A DNA stretch of 41,210 bases. Source: Betaproteobacteria bacterium (GTDB taxonomy: Bacteria > Pseudomonadota > Gammaproteobacteria > Burkholderiales > CAIKXV01). Position numbers and translations under genes: made by a program. Below are positions 8,850 to 17,109 of this stretch, piece after piece. Below the pieces are notes generated by a model. The model was not told the origin of the DNA, did not search any database, and was given only the letters and a program-made list of their open reading frames with translations. Each line of letters opens with the position of its first letter. Within the stretch, counting starts at the first letter, position 1. The DNA is taken from the NCBI GenBank assembly GCA_021298815.1, contig JAJTHE010000099.1, positions 1 through 41,210 of the forward strand, written 5' to 3'.

Positions 8850-9296
8850 TCAGCGTCGGTCGATCGCGCGCCGCATCGCGCGATGCGGGATGCCGGCATC
8901 GCTGAACACCTCGCCGACAGCCTCGAAACCTTCCCGGCGATAGAAGTCGAGCGCGTGCACCTGTGCATTGAGCCGCACGACCGTGAAGCCGTCCATCGCC
9001 GCGCGGGCCAGCGCGGCCCGCAGCAGCGCCCGGCCGACGCCCCGTCCGCGCCATGGACGCAGCACCGCCATTCGGCCCACGTGCCCGTCGGGCAGCAGGC
9101 GCGCACAGCCGATCGGCCGGCCGCAGGCGTCCTCGGCCAGCAGGTGCGTGCAGTCGGCATCGAGGCCGTCCCATTCGAGGTCGACCGGCACGCCCTGCTC
9201 CGCCACGAACACCGCGTGGCGAACGTCCTGCAGGCGCGCGCGGTCCGCGTCCCAGGCGGCCGCACGCACGGAGAAAGTCATCCCAGGATCATCCAT
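8850..9296 (-). CDS. GNAT family N-acetyltransferase
   Basis: A 148-residue single GNAT domain. The acetyl-CoA pyrophosphate-binding motif A reads RMAVLRPWRGRGVGRALL (about residues 80-97) and the C-terminal part has LNAQVHALDFYRREGF, typical of small-molecule acetyltransferases related to ElaA/YitI. The N-terminal FVAEQGVP segment fits the same subgroup. The acceptor substrate cannot be read. Start choice is uncertain: ATG 9296 gives 148 residues, ATG 9281 gives 143, and neither has a strong ribosome site; a TTG at 9326 is also in frame. The gene is convergent with the NRDE gene (15-base gap) and divergent from the first Bug gene. Confidence 0.85.
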   Translation of the reverse strand: MDDPGMTFSVRAAAWDADRARLQDVRHAVFVAEQGVPVDLEWDGLDADCTHLLAEDACGRPIGCARLLPDGHVGRMAVLRPWRGRGVGRALLRAALARAAMDGFTVVRLNAQVHALDFYRREGFEAVGEVFSDAGIPHRAMRRAIDRR

Positions 9297-9326
9297 GGGG
9301 GGATGATAGTTGCGCCCACCATACAA

Positions 9327-9355
9327 TTGTCACCCATGGACCCCGGGCGTAAACT
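9327..9355 (+). promoter_or_regulatory. Candidate sigma70 promoter for the acyl-CoA degradation gene cluster
   Basis: TTGTCA (9327-9332, 5 of 6 to consensus) and TAAACT (9350-9355, 4 of 6) are separated by exactly 17 bases. They lie about 120 bases upstream of the first Bug gene, in the 178-base gap between it and the divergent acetyltransferase. The -35 box partly overlaps a short perfect palindrome ACAATTGT (9323-9330), which could bind a regulator. The expected transcript start is near 9362. Confidence 0.45.
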
Positions 9356-9474
9356 CGCAGGGTTATCCTGGATACTCAGAAGCTTCGGCCGCACGAGCGG
9401 CAGGCCTGCCCCGGGCCGGAACGAAGACGAAGGCCGCGCCGGAGAGAATCGCCCGCGCAGTTCGGAGGAGTTTG

Positions 9475-10458
9475 ATGCGAAACCTTGCCGCGGCATCGCC
9501 TGTCGCCCTCGTGCTGGCCTGCGTGGCCGGCCTCCCGCCCGTCGCGTTCGCCCAGTCGGCGTGGCCCGTGAAGCCGGTGCGGATCGTCATTCCGTTCCCG
9601 CCCGGCGGACCGACCGACATCATCGGCCGCGCGGCCGCGCGCAAGCTCGAGGAGGCCTATGGGCAGCCGGTGGTCATCGAGAACCGCGGTGGTGCCGGCG
9701 GCACGATCGGCGCGGAGTTCGTGGCCCGCTCGCCGTCCGACGGCTACACGCTGCTGGTCGGCTCGCTGTCGACCCATGGCATCGCGCAATCGCTCTACCC
9801 GAAGCTCGGCTATGACGTGCTGAAGGATTTCCACCACATCACCCTGCTCGCAACGGTGGACAATTTCCTGGTTGTGCACCCGGCTGTCCCGGCGAAGAAC
9901 GTCAAGGACCTGATCGCGCTGGCGAGGAAGACTCCCGGCCGCCTGAACTTCGGCTCGGTCGGTGTGGGCGGGGCGTCGCACCTGATGGCCGAAATGGTCA
10001 ACAGCATGGCGGGCATCCGCACCACCCACGTGCCCTACAAGGGTGCGGCGCCGGCGACCGTCGCGCTGCTCGGCGGCGAAGTCGATTTCCTGCTCAGCGG
10101 CATCCCGGCGTTGCTGCCGCACGTGAAGGCGGGCCGGGTGCGTGCACTCGCCACCACGCTGGACAAGCGCTCGCGCCTGGCACCCGAGGTACCGACGATG
10201 GTCGAGTCCGGCCTTCCGGGGTACGTGGTCAGCACCTGGTACGTGCTGTCCGCGCCGGCCGGCACGTCGCGCGAGATCGTCAATCGTGCGAACAGCGCGG
10301 TGGTCAAGGGCCTGAGGTCGGCCGACACCGTCGAGAGCTTCAACCAGATGGGCGCCGAGGCGATGGGTACCACGCCCGAGCAGACCGTCGAGTTCCTGCG
10401 CGGCGAACTCGCCAAGTGGGCGAAGGTGGTGCGCGACTCCGGCGCGAGGCCCGAGTAG
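9475..10458 (+). CDS. Bug-family (TctC-like) periplasmic solute-binding protein, copy 1
   Basis: A 327-residue protein with a Sec signal peptide (hydrophobic about 7-22, cleavage near AFAQ-S). The Bug motif PFPPGGPTDIIGRAAA lies near residue 40, followed by the family segments IENRGGAGGTIGAEFVAR and SDGYTLLVGS and the later HVPYKGAAPA. Bug proteins are single binding domains that usually capture carboxylates such as dicarboxylates, nicotinate or aromatic acids. No TctA/TctB genes are nearby, so it would share a distant permease or act as a sensor. Start ATG 9475 follows GGAGGAG. Being first in a run of acyl-CoA metabolism genes, it probably binds their pathway substrate or a related acid (inference). 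Confidence 0.93.
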   Translation: MRNLAAASPVALVLACVAGLPPVAFAQSAWPVKPVRIVIPFPPGGPTDIIGRAAARKLEEAYGQPVVIENRGGAGGTIGAEFVARSPSDGYTLLVGSLSTHGIAQSLYPKLGYDVLKDFHHITLLATVDNFLVVHPAVPAKNVKDLIALARKTPGRLNFGSVGVGGASHLMAEMVNSMAGIRTTHVPYKGAAPATVALLGGEVDFLLSGIPALLPHVKAGRVRALATTLDKRSRLAPEVPTMVESGLPGYVVSTWYVLSAPAGTSREIVNRANSAVVKGLRSADTVESFNQMGAEAMGTTPEQTVEFLRGELAKWAKVVRDSGARPE

Positions 10459-10506
10459 CGGCCGCACCTGCGCTCTCGGCGGCGCAGGCAGACACCAGTC
10501 CGGGAT

Positions 10507-10525
10507 GCGGCGGCGCTGCCGCCGC
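10507..10525 (+). other. GC hairpin between Bug gene and SDR gene
   Basis: GCGGCGGC-GCT-GCCGCCGC forms a perfect 8-bp stem with a 3-base loop in the 95-base gap after the first Bug gene. It has no T-tract, so it is not a classical terminator. A 3' stabiliser or partial attenuator that keeps the binding protein more abundant than the downstream enzymes is plausible. Confidence 0.4.
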
Positions 10526-10553
10526 GCCGGCATCGTCGATACGGGGGAACGAG

Positions 10554-11465
10554 ATGGGCATGATGGATGGCAAGGTCGTTGTGGTCACCGGTGCCGGCCG
10601 CGGCGTAGGCCGGGGCGTCGCGCTGCTGATGGCGGCCGAGGGCGCGCAGGTGGTGGTCAACGACATCGGTGCCGCGCTCGACGGGTCGGGCGGCGAGCAG
10701 ACGCCGGCGCAGGAGGTGGTGAACGAGATCGAGGCCGCGGGTGGCGCGGCGGTCGCGAGCTACGACAGCGTGTCCGAATGGGGCAGCGCGGAGAAGATCA
10801 TCCAGTGCGCGCTAGATTCGTTCGGCCGCATCGATGCGGTGGTGAACAACGCGGGCATCCTGCGCGACGTGATCTTCCACAAGATGTCGGAGGCCGACTG
10901 GGATGCGGTCGTGAACGTGATGCTCAAGGGCTCGTTCAACGTGTCGCGCCACGCGGCGAACCATTTCCGCAAGCAGGAAAGCGGTGCCTTCGTGCACATG
11001 ACCTCCACCGCCGGCCTGATCGGTGCCATCGGCCAGGCCAACTACGCCGCCGCCAAGCTGGGCATCGTCGGCCTGTCGAACGCCATCGCGCGCGACATGC
11101 AGAAGTACCGCGTGCGCTCGAACTGCCTCGCGCCTTCGGGCTGGACCCGCATGATCGCGTCGATCCCGACCGACACGCCGGCGCAGCAGAAGCGCGTGGC
11201 GCAGCGGATGACCGTCAAGGCCGAGATGAACGCGCCGCTGACCGTGTTCCTGTGCAGCGATGCCGCAGCCGAGGTGAGCGGACAGGTGTTCTACGTGCGC
11301 AAGAACGAACTGTTCCTGTTCAGCCAGCACCGGCCGGTGCGCAGCGTGCATCGCAACGAAGGCTGGACGCCGGCAAGCATCGCCGAACATGCATTGCCTA
11401 GCTTCCGGCCGAGCCTGGTGCCGCTGGATCGAACGGTGACCGTGTTCCCGTACGACGCGATCTGA
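10554..11465 (+). CDS. SDR-family 3-hydroxyacyl-CoA dehydrogenase (MFE-2 type)
   Basis: A 303-residue short-chain dehydrogenase. The NAD(P) motif TGAGRGVG is at 12-19, NNAG near 99, and the catalytic set is S151, Y164 and K168 (YAAAK) with the normal 13-residue Ser-Tyr spacing. The loop with GSGGEQTPAQEVVNEI and the extended C terminus after the Rossmann core resemble the (3R)-hydroxyacyl-CoA dehydrogenase unit of peroxisomal multifunctional enzyme 2. The hydratase-2 gene lies 11 bases downstream, mirroring the domain order of MFE-2 as separate genes. Predicted role: oxidation of (R)-3-hydroxyacyl-CoA to 3-oxoacyl-CoA. Start ATG 10554 follows GGGGGAACGAG; ATG 10560 and 10563 are alternatives. 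Confidence 0.88.
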   Translation: MGMMDGKVVVVTGAGRGVGRGVALLMAAEGAQVVVNDIGAALDGSGGEQTPAQEVVNEIEAAGGAAVASYDSVSEWGSAEKIIQCALDSFGRIDAVVNNAGILRDVIFHKMSEADWDAVVNVMLKGSFNVSRHAANHFRKQESGAFVHMTSTAGLIGAIGQANYAAAKLGIVGLSNAIARDMQKYRVRSNCLAPSGWTRMIASIPTDTPAQQKRVAQRMTVKAEMNAPLTVFLCSDAAAEVSGQVFYVRKNELFLFSQHRPVRSVHRNEGWTPASIAEHALPSFRPSLVPLDRTVTVFPYDAI

Positions 11466-11476
11466 CAAGGCCTGCG

Positions 11477-12337
11477 ATGACCATCGTCTATGAAACCCTG
11501 AAGAACTGGCAGATCCCCGACTTGCCGTTCGAACTGTCGAAGAAGGACACCATCCTCTACGCGCTCGGCCTGGGGTTGGGCGCGGATCCGATGGACCTCC
11601 ACCAGTTGCGCTTCGTCTACGAGCAAGGCCTGCAGGCATTGCCGACGATGTCGGTGGTGCTCTGCCAGCCGATGGGCTGGGCCGGCGATCCACGCACCGG
11701 CGTGGATCGCACGAAGGTCGTGCATGGCGAGCAGGGTTTCCGCCTGCACCGGCCGCTGCCGGTCGAAGCCAGCCTGCGCGGGGAGACCCGCGTGGTCGAC
11801 GTGATCGACAAGGGCGAAGGCAAGGGCGCGCTGATCCTCACCGAGACGCGCATCCTCGATGCGGTCACGGGCGAACACATCGCCACCACCGACTCGACCA
11901 GCTTCGCCCGGGCCAATGGCGGTTTCGGCGGCCCATCGGTCTCGCCGAAGGTGCCGCGCACCCTGCCCGCCCGTGCCCCCGACCTGTCCGACGACTGGCC
12001 GGTGATCCCGCAACTCGCGCTGATCTACCGCCTGTCCGGCGACTACAACCCGCTGCATGCCGACCCGGCGTTCGCGGCCAAGGCCGGCTTCAACCAGCCG
12101 ATCCTGCACGGGCGCGCGACCTTCGGCATCGCCGGCATCGCGCTGCTGCGCCAGCTCTGCGGCTGGGACCCGTCGCGCCTGGTCGCGATGGAGGCCCGCT
12201 TCTCGGCCCCGGTCTATCCCGGCGACACGATCCGCACCGACATCTGGCGCGAAGGCCGCGAGGCCTTCTTCCGCTGCACCGTCGCCTCGCGCAATGCCGT
12301 GGTGCTGAACAACGGATGGGCAGAGGTCGCGGGATGA
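11477..12337 (+). CDS. MaoC / hydratase-2 family enoyl-CoA hydratase (double hot dog)
   Basis: A 286-residue protein whose C-terminal hot-dog domain has the hydratase-2 signature YRLSGDYNPLHADP, with the catalytic pair D189 and H194, then GFNQPILHGRATFG. The N-terminal half is the second, non-catalytic hot dog that shapes the acyl pocket, as in MFE-2 hydratase 2. These enzymes hydrate trans-2-enoyl-CoA to (R)-3-hydroxyacyl-CoA, which matches the (R)-specific SDR encoded just upstream. Bulky substrates such as branched or ring-bearing acyl chains are common for the double-hot-dog form. It overlaps the next gene by four bases (ATGA), implying translational coupling. Confidence 0.9.
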   Translation: MTIVYETLKNWQIPDLPFELSKKDTILYALGLGLGADPMDLHQLRFVYEQGLQALPTMSVVLCQPMGWAGDPRTGVDRTKVVHGEQGFRLHRPLPVEASLRGETRVVDVIDKGEGKGALILTETRILDAVTGEHIATTDSTSFARANGGFGGPSVSPKVPRTLPARAPDLSDDWPVIPQLALIYRLSGDYNPLHADPAFAAKAGFNQPILHGRATFGIAGIALLRQLCGWDPSRLVAMEARFSAPVYPGDTIRTDIWREGREAFFRCTVASRNAVVLNNGWAEVAG

Positions 12338-13479
12338 CCGCTGCCGCGGCGCTCGACCAGCGGCGGCTGCTCGCCGACAGCGTCGCCGATTACTGCCGGC
12401 GTTCGGATCCCCTGCGCCGTGCGCGCACGCTGCGCGGCACCGATCCCGGCTTCGACCGGTCTGCCTGGCAGGAGATGGCGGCGCTCGGCTGGCTGGGCGT
12501 CGGCGTGCCGGAGGCCTGGGGCGGCCTGGGACTTGCACTGGCCGAGCAGGCCGTGGTCGCGCGTGGACTGTCCGCCGCGGTGATGCCGGAACCGGTCACC
12601 GCCGCGATGATCGCCACCCGCGCCATCGTCGGCTGCACCGATGGCGCATTGAAGGCGACGCTGCTGGAAGGCATCGTCGCGGGCGCCATCCTCCCCGCCC
12701 TCGCCTGGCAGGCCATGCCCGGCGACATCGACCCTTCGCGCTGCGCGGTGGTTGCCGCGCCGGACCCGGCCGCGCCGGACGCCCTCCTGCTCGATGGCCG
12801 TGCCTGCTTCGTGGTCGCCGCATGCGGCGCCGACGGCTTCGTGGTCGCCGTGCGCACGCCGGATGCACCCGCGCTCTGCTGGGTGCCGGCAGGCACGCCG
12901 GGCGTGTCCCTGTCTGCGCATCGCCTGGCCGATGGCCGCCCGGTGGCCGACCTGTCCTTCGAACGCGTGGGCGTGCCTGCCGGCAACCGGCTGGCCGTCG
13001 GCGAAGCGGCTCGGGAGGCGCTGGCCGCGGCGCTCGACGAAGGCCAGTTCGCGATCGCCGCCGAACTGCTCGGGCTGTCGCAGCGGCTGCTCGACATCAC
13101 GCTCGACTACCTGCGCACGCGCACCCAGTTCGGCAAGGCGATCGGTTCCTTCCAGGCGCTGCAGCACCGTGCAGTCGACCTCTACATCCACCTGCGCATC
13201 GGCGATGCGGCGTTCGACCAGGCACTGCGCCAGGCCGGCGATGGGGATCCCGCACGGCGTTCCGCGGCCGCCAGCCGCGCGAAGGCACGCGCCTGCGAGA
13301 CTGCGCGCCACATCACCCGCGAAGCGATCCAGATGCACGGTGCGATCGGCTTCACCGACGACTGCGATGTCGGCCTGTACGTGAAGCGCGCGCTGGTGCT
13401 GTCGGCCTGGCTCGGCAACGCGCGCCTGCACCGCGGCCGCTATGCGGCGCTGGTGCCGCTGGATGCGGTCGAGGCCTGA
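12334..13479 (+). CDS. Acyl-CoA dehydrogenase family protein, small-type subunit
   Basis: A 381-residue ACAD-fold flavoprotein starting at an ATGA overlap with the hydratase gene. The N-terminal helical part has GWLGVGVPEAWGGLGL (about 50-65) and the C-terminal domain has RTQFGKAIGSFQALQH and MHGAIGFTDDCDVGLY. The final region lacks the YEGT segment carrying the usual base Glu, and at GFTxE the Glu is Asp. With the second ACAD immediately downstream, it looks like one chain of an alpha2beta2 heterotetramer of the FadE/ChsE kind known from steroid side-chain degradation, where only one chain is catalytic. The central FAD-binding beta domain is weakly conserved (no clear MTEP/GSD segment). Confidence 0.88.
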   Translation: MTAAAALDQRRLLADSVADYCRRSDPLRRARTLRGTDPGFDRSAWQEMAALGWLGVGVPEAWGGLGLALAEQAVVARGLSAAVMPEPVTAAMIATRAIVGCTDGALKATLLEGIVAGAILPALAWQAMPGDIDPSRCAVVAAPDPAAPDALLLDGRACFVVAACGADGFVVAVRTPDAPALCWVPAGTPGVSLSAHRLADGRPVADLSFERVGVPAGNRLAVGEAAREALAAALDEGQFAIAAELLGLSQRLLDITLDYLRTRTQFGKAIGSFQALQHRAVDLYIHLRIGDAAFDQALRQAGDGDPARRSAAASRAKARACETARHITREAIQMHGAIGFTDDCDVGLYVKRALVLSAWLGNARLHRGRYAALVPLDAVEA

Positions 13480-13488
13480 GGAATCCCG

Positions 13489-14673
13489 ATGACAGATCCC
13501 CGAGCGCCGACGGCCGCGGCGGCCGCCACCGACTGGGACGCCTTGCCAGACGACGTGTTCCGGCTGCAGGTGCGTGCCTGGCTGCAGGCGAACTGCCCCG
13601 AGCATGTGCGCTTTCCCGCCGGGCGCATGCACTGGCATGAATGCCGTGACTGGTGGGAGATACTCTACCGCCAGGGCTGGATCGCGCCGGCCTGGCCGCG
13701 CGCGCTCGGCGGCATGGGACTGTCGCCGATCAAGCAGATCGTGATGGTCGAGGAACTCGAACGCCACGGCTGCGGGCGCATGCCCGACCAGGGCATCACC
13801 CAGGTTGGGCCGATCATCATCCGCTATGGCACGCCGGCGCAGAAGGACTGGTACCTGCCGCGCACGCTCTCCGGCGAGGCGATCTGGTGCCAGGGCTACT
13901 CGGAACCGAATGCAGGTTCCGACCTCGCCAGCCTGCAGACGAGCGCGGTCGAGGACGGCGACGACTACGTGATCAACGGCAGCAAGATCTGGACGACGCT
14001 AGCGATGGATGCGACGCACATGTACGTGCTTGCGCGCACCGACCGCAGCGTGAAGAAGCAGGAAGGCATCAGCTTCCTGCTGCTCGACATGAAGGTGCCG
14101 GGCATCATGGTGCGGCCGATCCGCAACATCGCCGGCGACGACGAGTTCTGCCAGGTGTTCTTCGACGACGTGCGCACGCCGAAGTCGAACCTGGTCGGCG
14201 CGCTGAACCAGGGCTGGACGATCGCCAAGTCCCTGCTCGGGTTCGAGCGCCTGGGCATCGGCAGCCCGCGCCGGCCGCAGCTCGCGTTCGCGCGGCTGGA
14301 GAAGCTCGCCCGTGCCCGCGGCCTGTTCGCAGACCCGGTGTTCATGGACCGCTTCACCGCGCTGCGCCTGGACATCGCCGACCTGTCGGCCGCCTACGAG
14401 GTGTTCGTCGAGCAGGTGCGCCGGGGCGAGCCGCTGGGCGCGGACGTGTCGCTGCTGAAGATCTGGGCGACCGAGGCGATGCAGCGCTCGTCCGAGCTGA
14501 TGATCGAGGCCGGCGACGAGCATGGCGCGCTGGGCGGGGACAGCGACGTCGACGGCGTGGCGATGAACGTGCTGGCGCCGTTCTACAGCTCCCGGCCCGG
14601 CACCATTTACGGGGGATCGAACGAGATCCAGCGCAACATCCTGGCCAAGGCCGTGCTCGGGCTGCCGCAGTAG
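13489..14673 (+). CDS. Acyl-CoA dehydrogenase family protein, large-type subunit
   Basis: A 394-residue ACAD. It has WPRALGGMGLSPIKQIVMVEE near 65, the FAD/substrate segment WCQGYSEPNAGSDLASL near 140, a GSKIWTT motif at about 163-169, and the C-terminal IYGGSNEIQRNILAKAVLG. In this last motif the usual catalytic Glu position (YEGT) is Gly, as in the FadE28/FadE29-like heteromeric enzymes, whose base sits elsewhere. Gene order with the preceding ACAD (9-base gap) supports a heteromer. Predicted reaction: alpha,beta-dehydrogenation of an acyl-CoA, passing electrons to ETF; no ETF genes are in the window. Start ATG 13489 follows GAGGAA. Confidence 0.92.
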   Translation: MTDPRAPTAAAAATDWDALPDDVFRLQVRAWLQANCPEHVRFPAGRMHWHECRDWWEILYRQGWIAPAWPRALGGMGLSPIKQIVMVEELERHGCGRMPDQGITQVGPIIIRYGTPAQKDWYLPRTLSGEAIWCQGYSEPNAGSDLASLQTSAVEDGDDYVINGSKIWTTLAMDATHMYVLARTDRSVKKQEGISFLLLDMKVPGIMVRPIRNIAGDDEFCQVFFDDVRTPKSNLVGALNQGWTIAKSLLGFERLGIGSPRRPQLAFARLEKLARARGLFADPVFMDRFTALRLDIADLSAAYEVFVEQVRRGEPLGADVSLLKIWATEAMQRSSELMIEAGDEHGALGGDSDVDGVAMNVLAPFYSSRPGTIYGGSNEIQRNILAKAVLGLPQ

Positions 14674-14674
14674 C

Positions 14675-16339
14675 ATGGATGCCGCGACGATCATCGGCCA
14701 TGTCGTCCACGTGCCCGAGCCGCAGGCAGGGCGCTGGACGCCTGCCACGTTCGAGCAGGTTCTGGCGGCGGCCGCCGCGCGCTGGCCGCGGCAGGAGGCG
14801 CTGGTCATCGACGGCGTACGCTGGACGTTCGAACGGCTGCAACGCGAGGCGCTGCGCGTCGCCCGTGCGCTCGTCGCGCACGGCGTGGCGCCCGGCGACC
14901 ATGTCGGCATCTGCACCGGGAACCGGGTGGAATGGGTCGCCTTCTTCCTCGGCGCGGGCCTCGCCGGCGCGGTCACGGTGCCGGTCAACACCCGGTTCAA
15001 GTCGGACGAACTGCGCTACTGCCTGGCCCAGGCCGATGTCACCGTGCTCGCGGTGGCCGACCGCTTCCTGAAGGTCGACTTCATCGGGATGCTGCGCGGG
15101 ATCGAGCCGGCCATCGACGGCGTGCTGCCGGGCGCGGCACTGCCCCGGCTGCGCCATGTCGCGGTGCTGGGCGATGACGTGCCGGCCGGCGCCCTTCCCT
15201 GGGAAGGATTCCTGGCCGCCGGAGACGCGGCGCCGATGCCCCCGGGGCGCGCCGGGGCCGACGATGTCGTCCTGATCCAGTACACCTCGGGCAGCACCTC
15301 GTTCCCGAAGGGCGTGCAGTTGAGCCATGACAACATGCTGCGCAACGCGGACGCGATCGCGCGGCGCATCGGGCTGGAAGCCGGCGATCGCTACTTCAGC
15401 GCGCGGCCGTTCTTCCATGTCGCGGGCACCACGCTGTCCATCCTGGCGGCGCTGGCGCGCGGGGCCTGCCTGGTGTCGACGCCGGTTTTCGATGCCGGCA
15501 CCTCGCTCGACGGCATCGAGGCCGAGCGCTGCACCTTCGTGTCCGGCAACGACCCGATGTTCCAGATGATGCTGAGCCATCCGTCGCTGCCCGCGCGGCG
15601 GCTTGCGCTGCGCGGCGGCTGGGGGGCGTGCACGCCGCAGATGATGCAGGCCGCCGAGGAGACCTTCGGCATGAAGATCTGCCATGCCTACGGCCTGTCC
15701 GAAGCGTCCCCCAACGTGTGCATGTCCGACTGGCGCGACCCGCCGGAGAAGCGCTGGAACAGCTTCGCGCTGCCCCTGCCCGGCCTGTCGGTGCGCATGG
15801 CCGATCCGGCGACCGGCTGCGCCGTGCCTGCGGGGGCCACCGGCGAGATCCAGGTGAAGGGCTGGAGCCTGATGAAGGGCTACTACGGCATGCCCGAGCA
15901 GACGGCGCAGACCTTCACCGACGATGGCTGGCTGCGCACCGGCGACCTGGGCACCTTCGATGCCGAGGGCCGGATGCATTTCATCGGGCGCATCAAGGAG
16001 GTGTTCCGGGTCGGTGGCGAGAACGTCGCGCCCGCCGAGGTGGAAGACCTGCTGCTGCGGCACCCTGCGGTCGCCCAGGCGCAGGTGGTCGGCGTGCCCG
16101 ATGCGCGGCTGGGCGAGGTCGGCGCCGCCTACGTGGTGCTCCGCGAAGGCGCTGCGCTGGAGCCGGCGGAGCTCATCGAATGGACGCGCTCGCGCATCGC
16201 CGGCTTCAAGGTGCCGCGCCATGCGAAGGTGGTGGACGGCTTCGAGGCGATCGGCATGACCGCCAGCGTCAAGGTACAGAAGAACCGGTTGCGCGAGCAT
16301 GCGCTGCGCGACTTCGGACTGGATAAGGAACGGACATGA
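14675..16339 (+). CDS. AMP-forming acyl-CoA ligase (ANL superfamily)
   Basis: A 554-residue adenylate-forming ligase. The P-loop-like motif is YTSGSTSFPKG at 203-213 (the usual STG is STS), followed by HAYGLSEASPN near 335, WLRTGDLGTFD near 420, IGRIKEVFRVGGENVAPAEVE near 440, and the C-terminal catalytic lysine K533 in ASVKVQK, where the normal preceding Gly is Val. The enzyme activates a carboxylic acid with ATP and CoA to acyl-CoA. Substrate class cannot be read; neighbours suggest a medium-size acid degraded by the cluster. Start ATG 14675 lies one base after the ACAD stop, and the 3' end overlaps the next gene by four bases. Confidence 0.92.
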   Translation: MDAATIIGHVVHVPEPQAGRWTPATFEQVLAAAAARWPRQEALVIDGVRWTFERLQREALRVARALVAHGVAPGDHVGICTGNRVEWVAFFLGAGLAGAVTVPVNTRFKSDELRYCLAQADVTVLAVADRFLKVDFIGMLRGIEPAIDGVLPGAALPRLRHVAVLGDDVPAGALPWEGFLAAGDAAPMPPGRAGADDVVLIQYTSGSTSFPKGVQLSHDNMLRNADAIARRIGLEAGDRYFSARPFFHVAGTTLSILAALARGACLVSTPVFDAGTSLDGIEAERCTFVSGNDPMFQMMLSHPSLPARRLALRGGWGACTPQMMQAAEETFGMKICHAYGLSEASPNVCMSDWRDPPEKRWNSFALPLPGLSVRMADPATGCAVPAGATGEIQVKGWSLMKGYYGMPEQTAQTFTDDGWLRTGDLGTFDAEGRMHFIGRIKEVFRVGGENVAPAEVEDLLLRHPAVAQAQVVGVPDARLGEVGAAYVVLREGAALEPAELIEWTRSRIAGFKVPRHAKVVDGFEAIGMTASVKVQKNRLREHALRDFGLDKERT

Positions 16340-17106
16340 CGGTAAGGCTTGAGACATCCGAAGGCATCGCGACCCTCACCCTCGATCGGCCGGACAAGCT
16401 CAATGCGATGTCCGACGAGATGTACGACCTGCTGCACGACTACTCGCACCAGCTGTCGGCCGACCCGGCGGTGCGCGCGATCGTGCTGACCGGCAGCGGC
16501 AAGGGCTTCTGCTCGGGCGGTGACATCGGCAACATGGCGAAGACCGACCTCACCGGCTCGCGCGCGCGGTCGAAGTCGCGCCACCGCACCTTCCTCGCGC
16601 TGGCCGCGATCGAGAAGCCGGTGATCGCCGCGGTGCACGGCCCGGTCTACGGCATCGGCACCAGCCTGATGTTCGCCTGCGACATGATCCTCGCGGCGCA
16701 GAGCACGACGATGGCCCTGTCGTTCAAGCGCGTCGCCGTCGTGCCCGACGGCGGCGCGATCTTCTTCCTGTCGCAGTACCTCGGCATCGCCAAGGCGAAG
16801 GAGCTCGTCTACACCGGCCGCAAGGTCGGGGCGGATGAGCTGGCCGCGCTGCACATCGCGATGAAGGTTGTGCCGGACGAGGCGCTACAGGCCGAGGCCC
16901 GCGCGCTGGCGGCCGAGATGGCGGCTTCCGCGACCTGGATGCTGGGGCTCACCAAGAAGATGTTCCAGTTCATGTACACGCCCACGCTGGAGCAGCTGCT
17001 CGACTACGAGGCGCTGATGCAGACCCATGTCCGCCTCTCCGAGGACCACAAGGAGGGCGTGGCCGCGTTCAAGGAGAAGCGCGCGCCGCGCTTCCAGGGT
17101 CGCTGA
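16336..17106 (+). CDS. Crotonase-family enoyl-CoA isomerase, PaaG-like
   Basis: A 256-residue crotonase. The oxyanion-hole segments are present (SGGDIGNM near 60-67; HGPVYGIGTSLMFACD at 101-116). Both glutamates of true enoyl-CoA hydratases are absent: the GGGxE position is S110 and the second Glu position is F130. Instead VVPDGG places D138 where PaaG-type isomerases and oxepin-CoA-forming enzymes keep their catalytic acid. Predicted reaction: double-bond or ring isomerisation of an enoyl-CoA rather than hydration. This suits a pathway that already has a hydratase-2. Start ATG 16336 overlaps the ligase stop. Confidence 0.85.
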   Translation: MTVRLETSEGIATLTLDRPDKLNAMSDEMYDLLHDYSHQLSADPAVRAIVLTGSGKGFCSGGDIGNMAKTDLTGSRARSKSRHRTFLALAAIEKPVIAAVHGPVYGIGTSLMFACDMILAAQSTTMALSFKRVAVVPDGGAIFFLSQYLGIAKAKELVYTGRKVGADELAALHIAMKVVPDEALQAEARALAAEMAASATWMLGLTKKMFQFMYTPTLEQLLDYEALMQTHVRLSEDHKEGVAAFKEKRAPRFQGR

Positions 17107-17109
17107 ACG

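Noticed and set aside
14354..16357. A 667-codon minus-strand open frame
   Set aside because: It is antisense to the second ACAD and the AMP-forming ligase, has no recognisable motifs, and is explained by strong GC bias at third positions.
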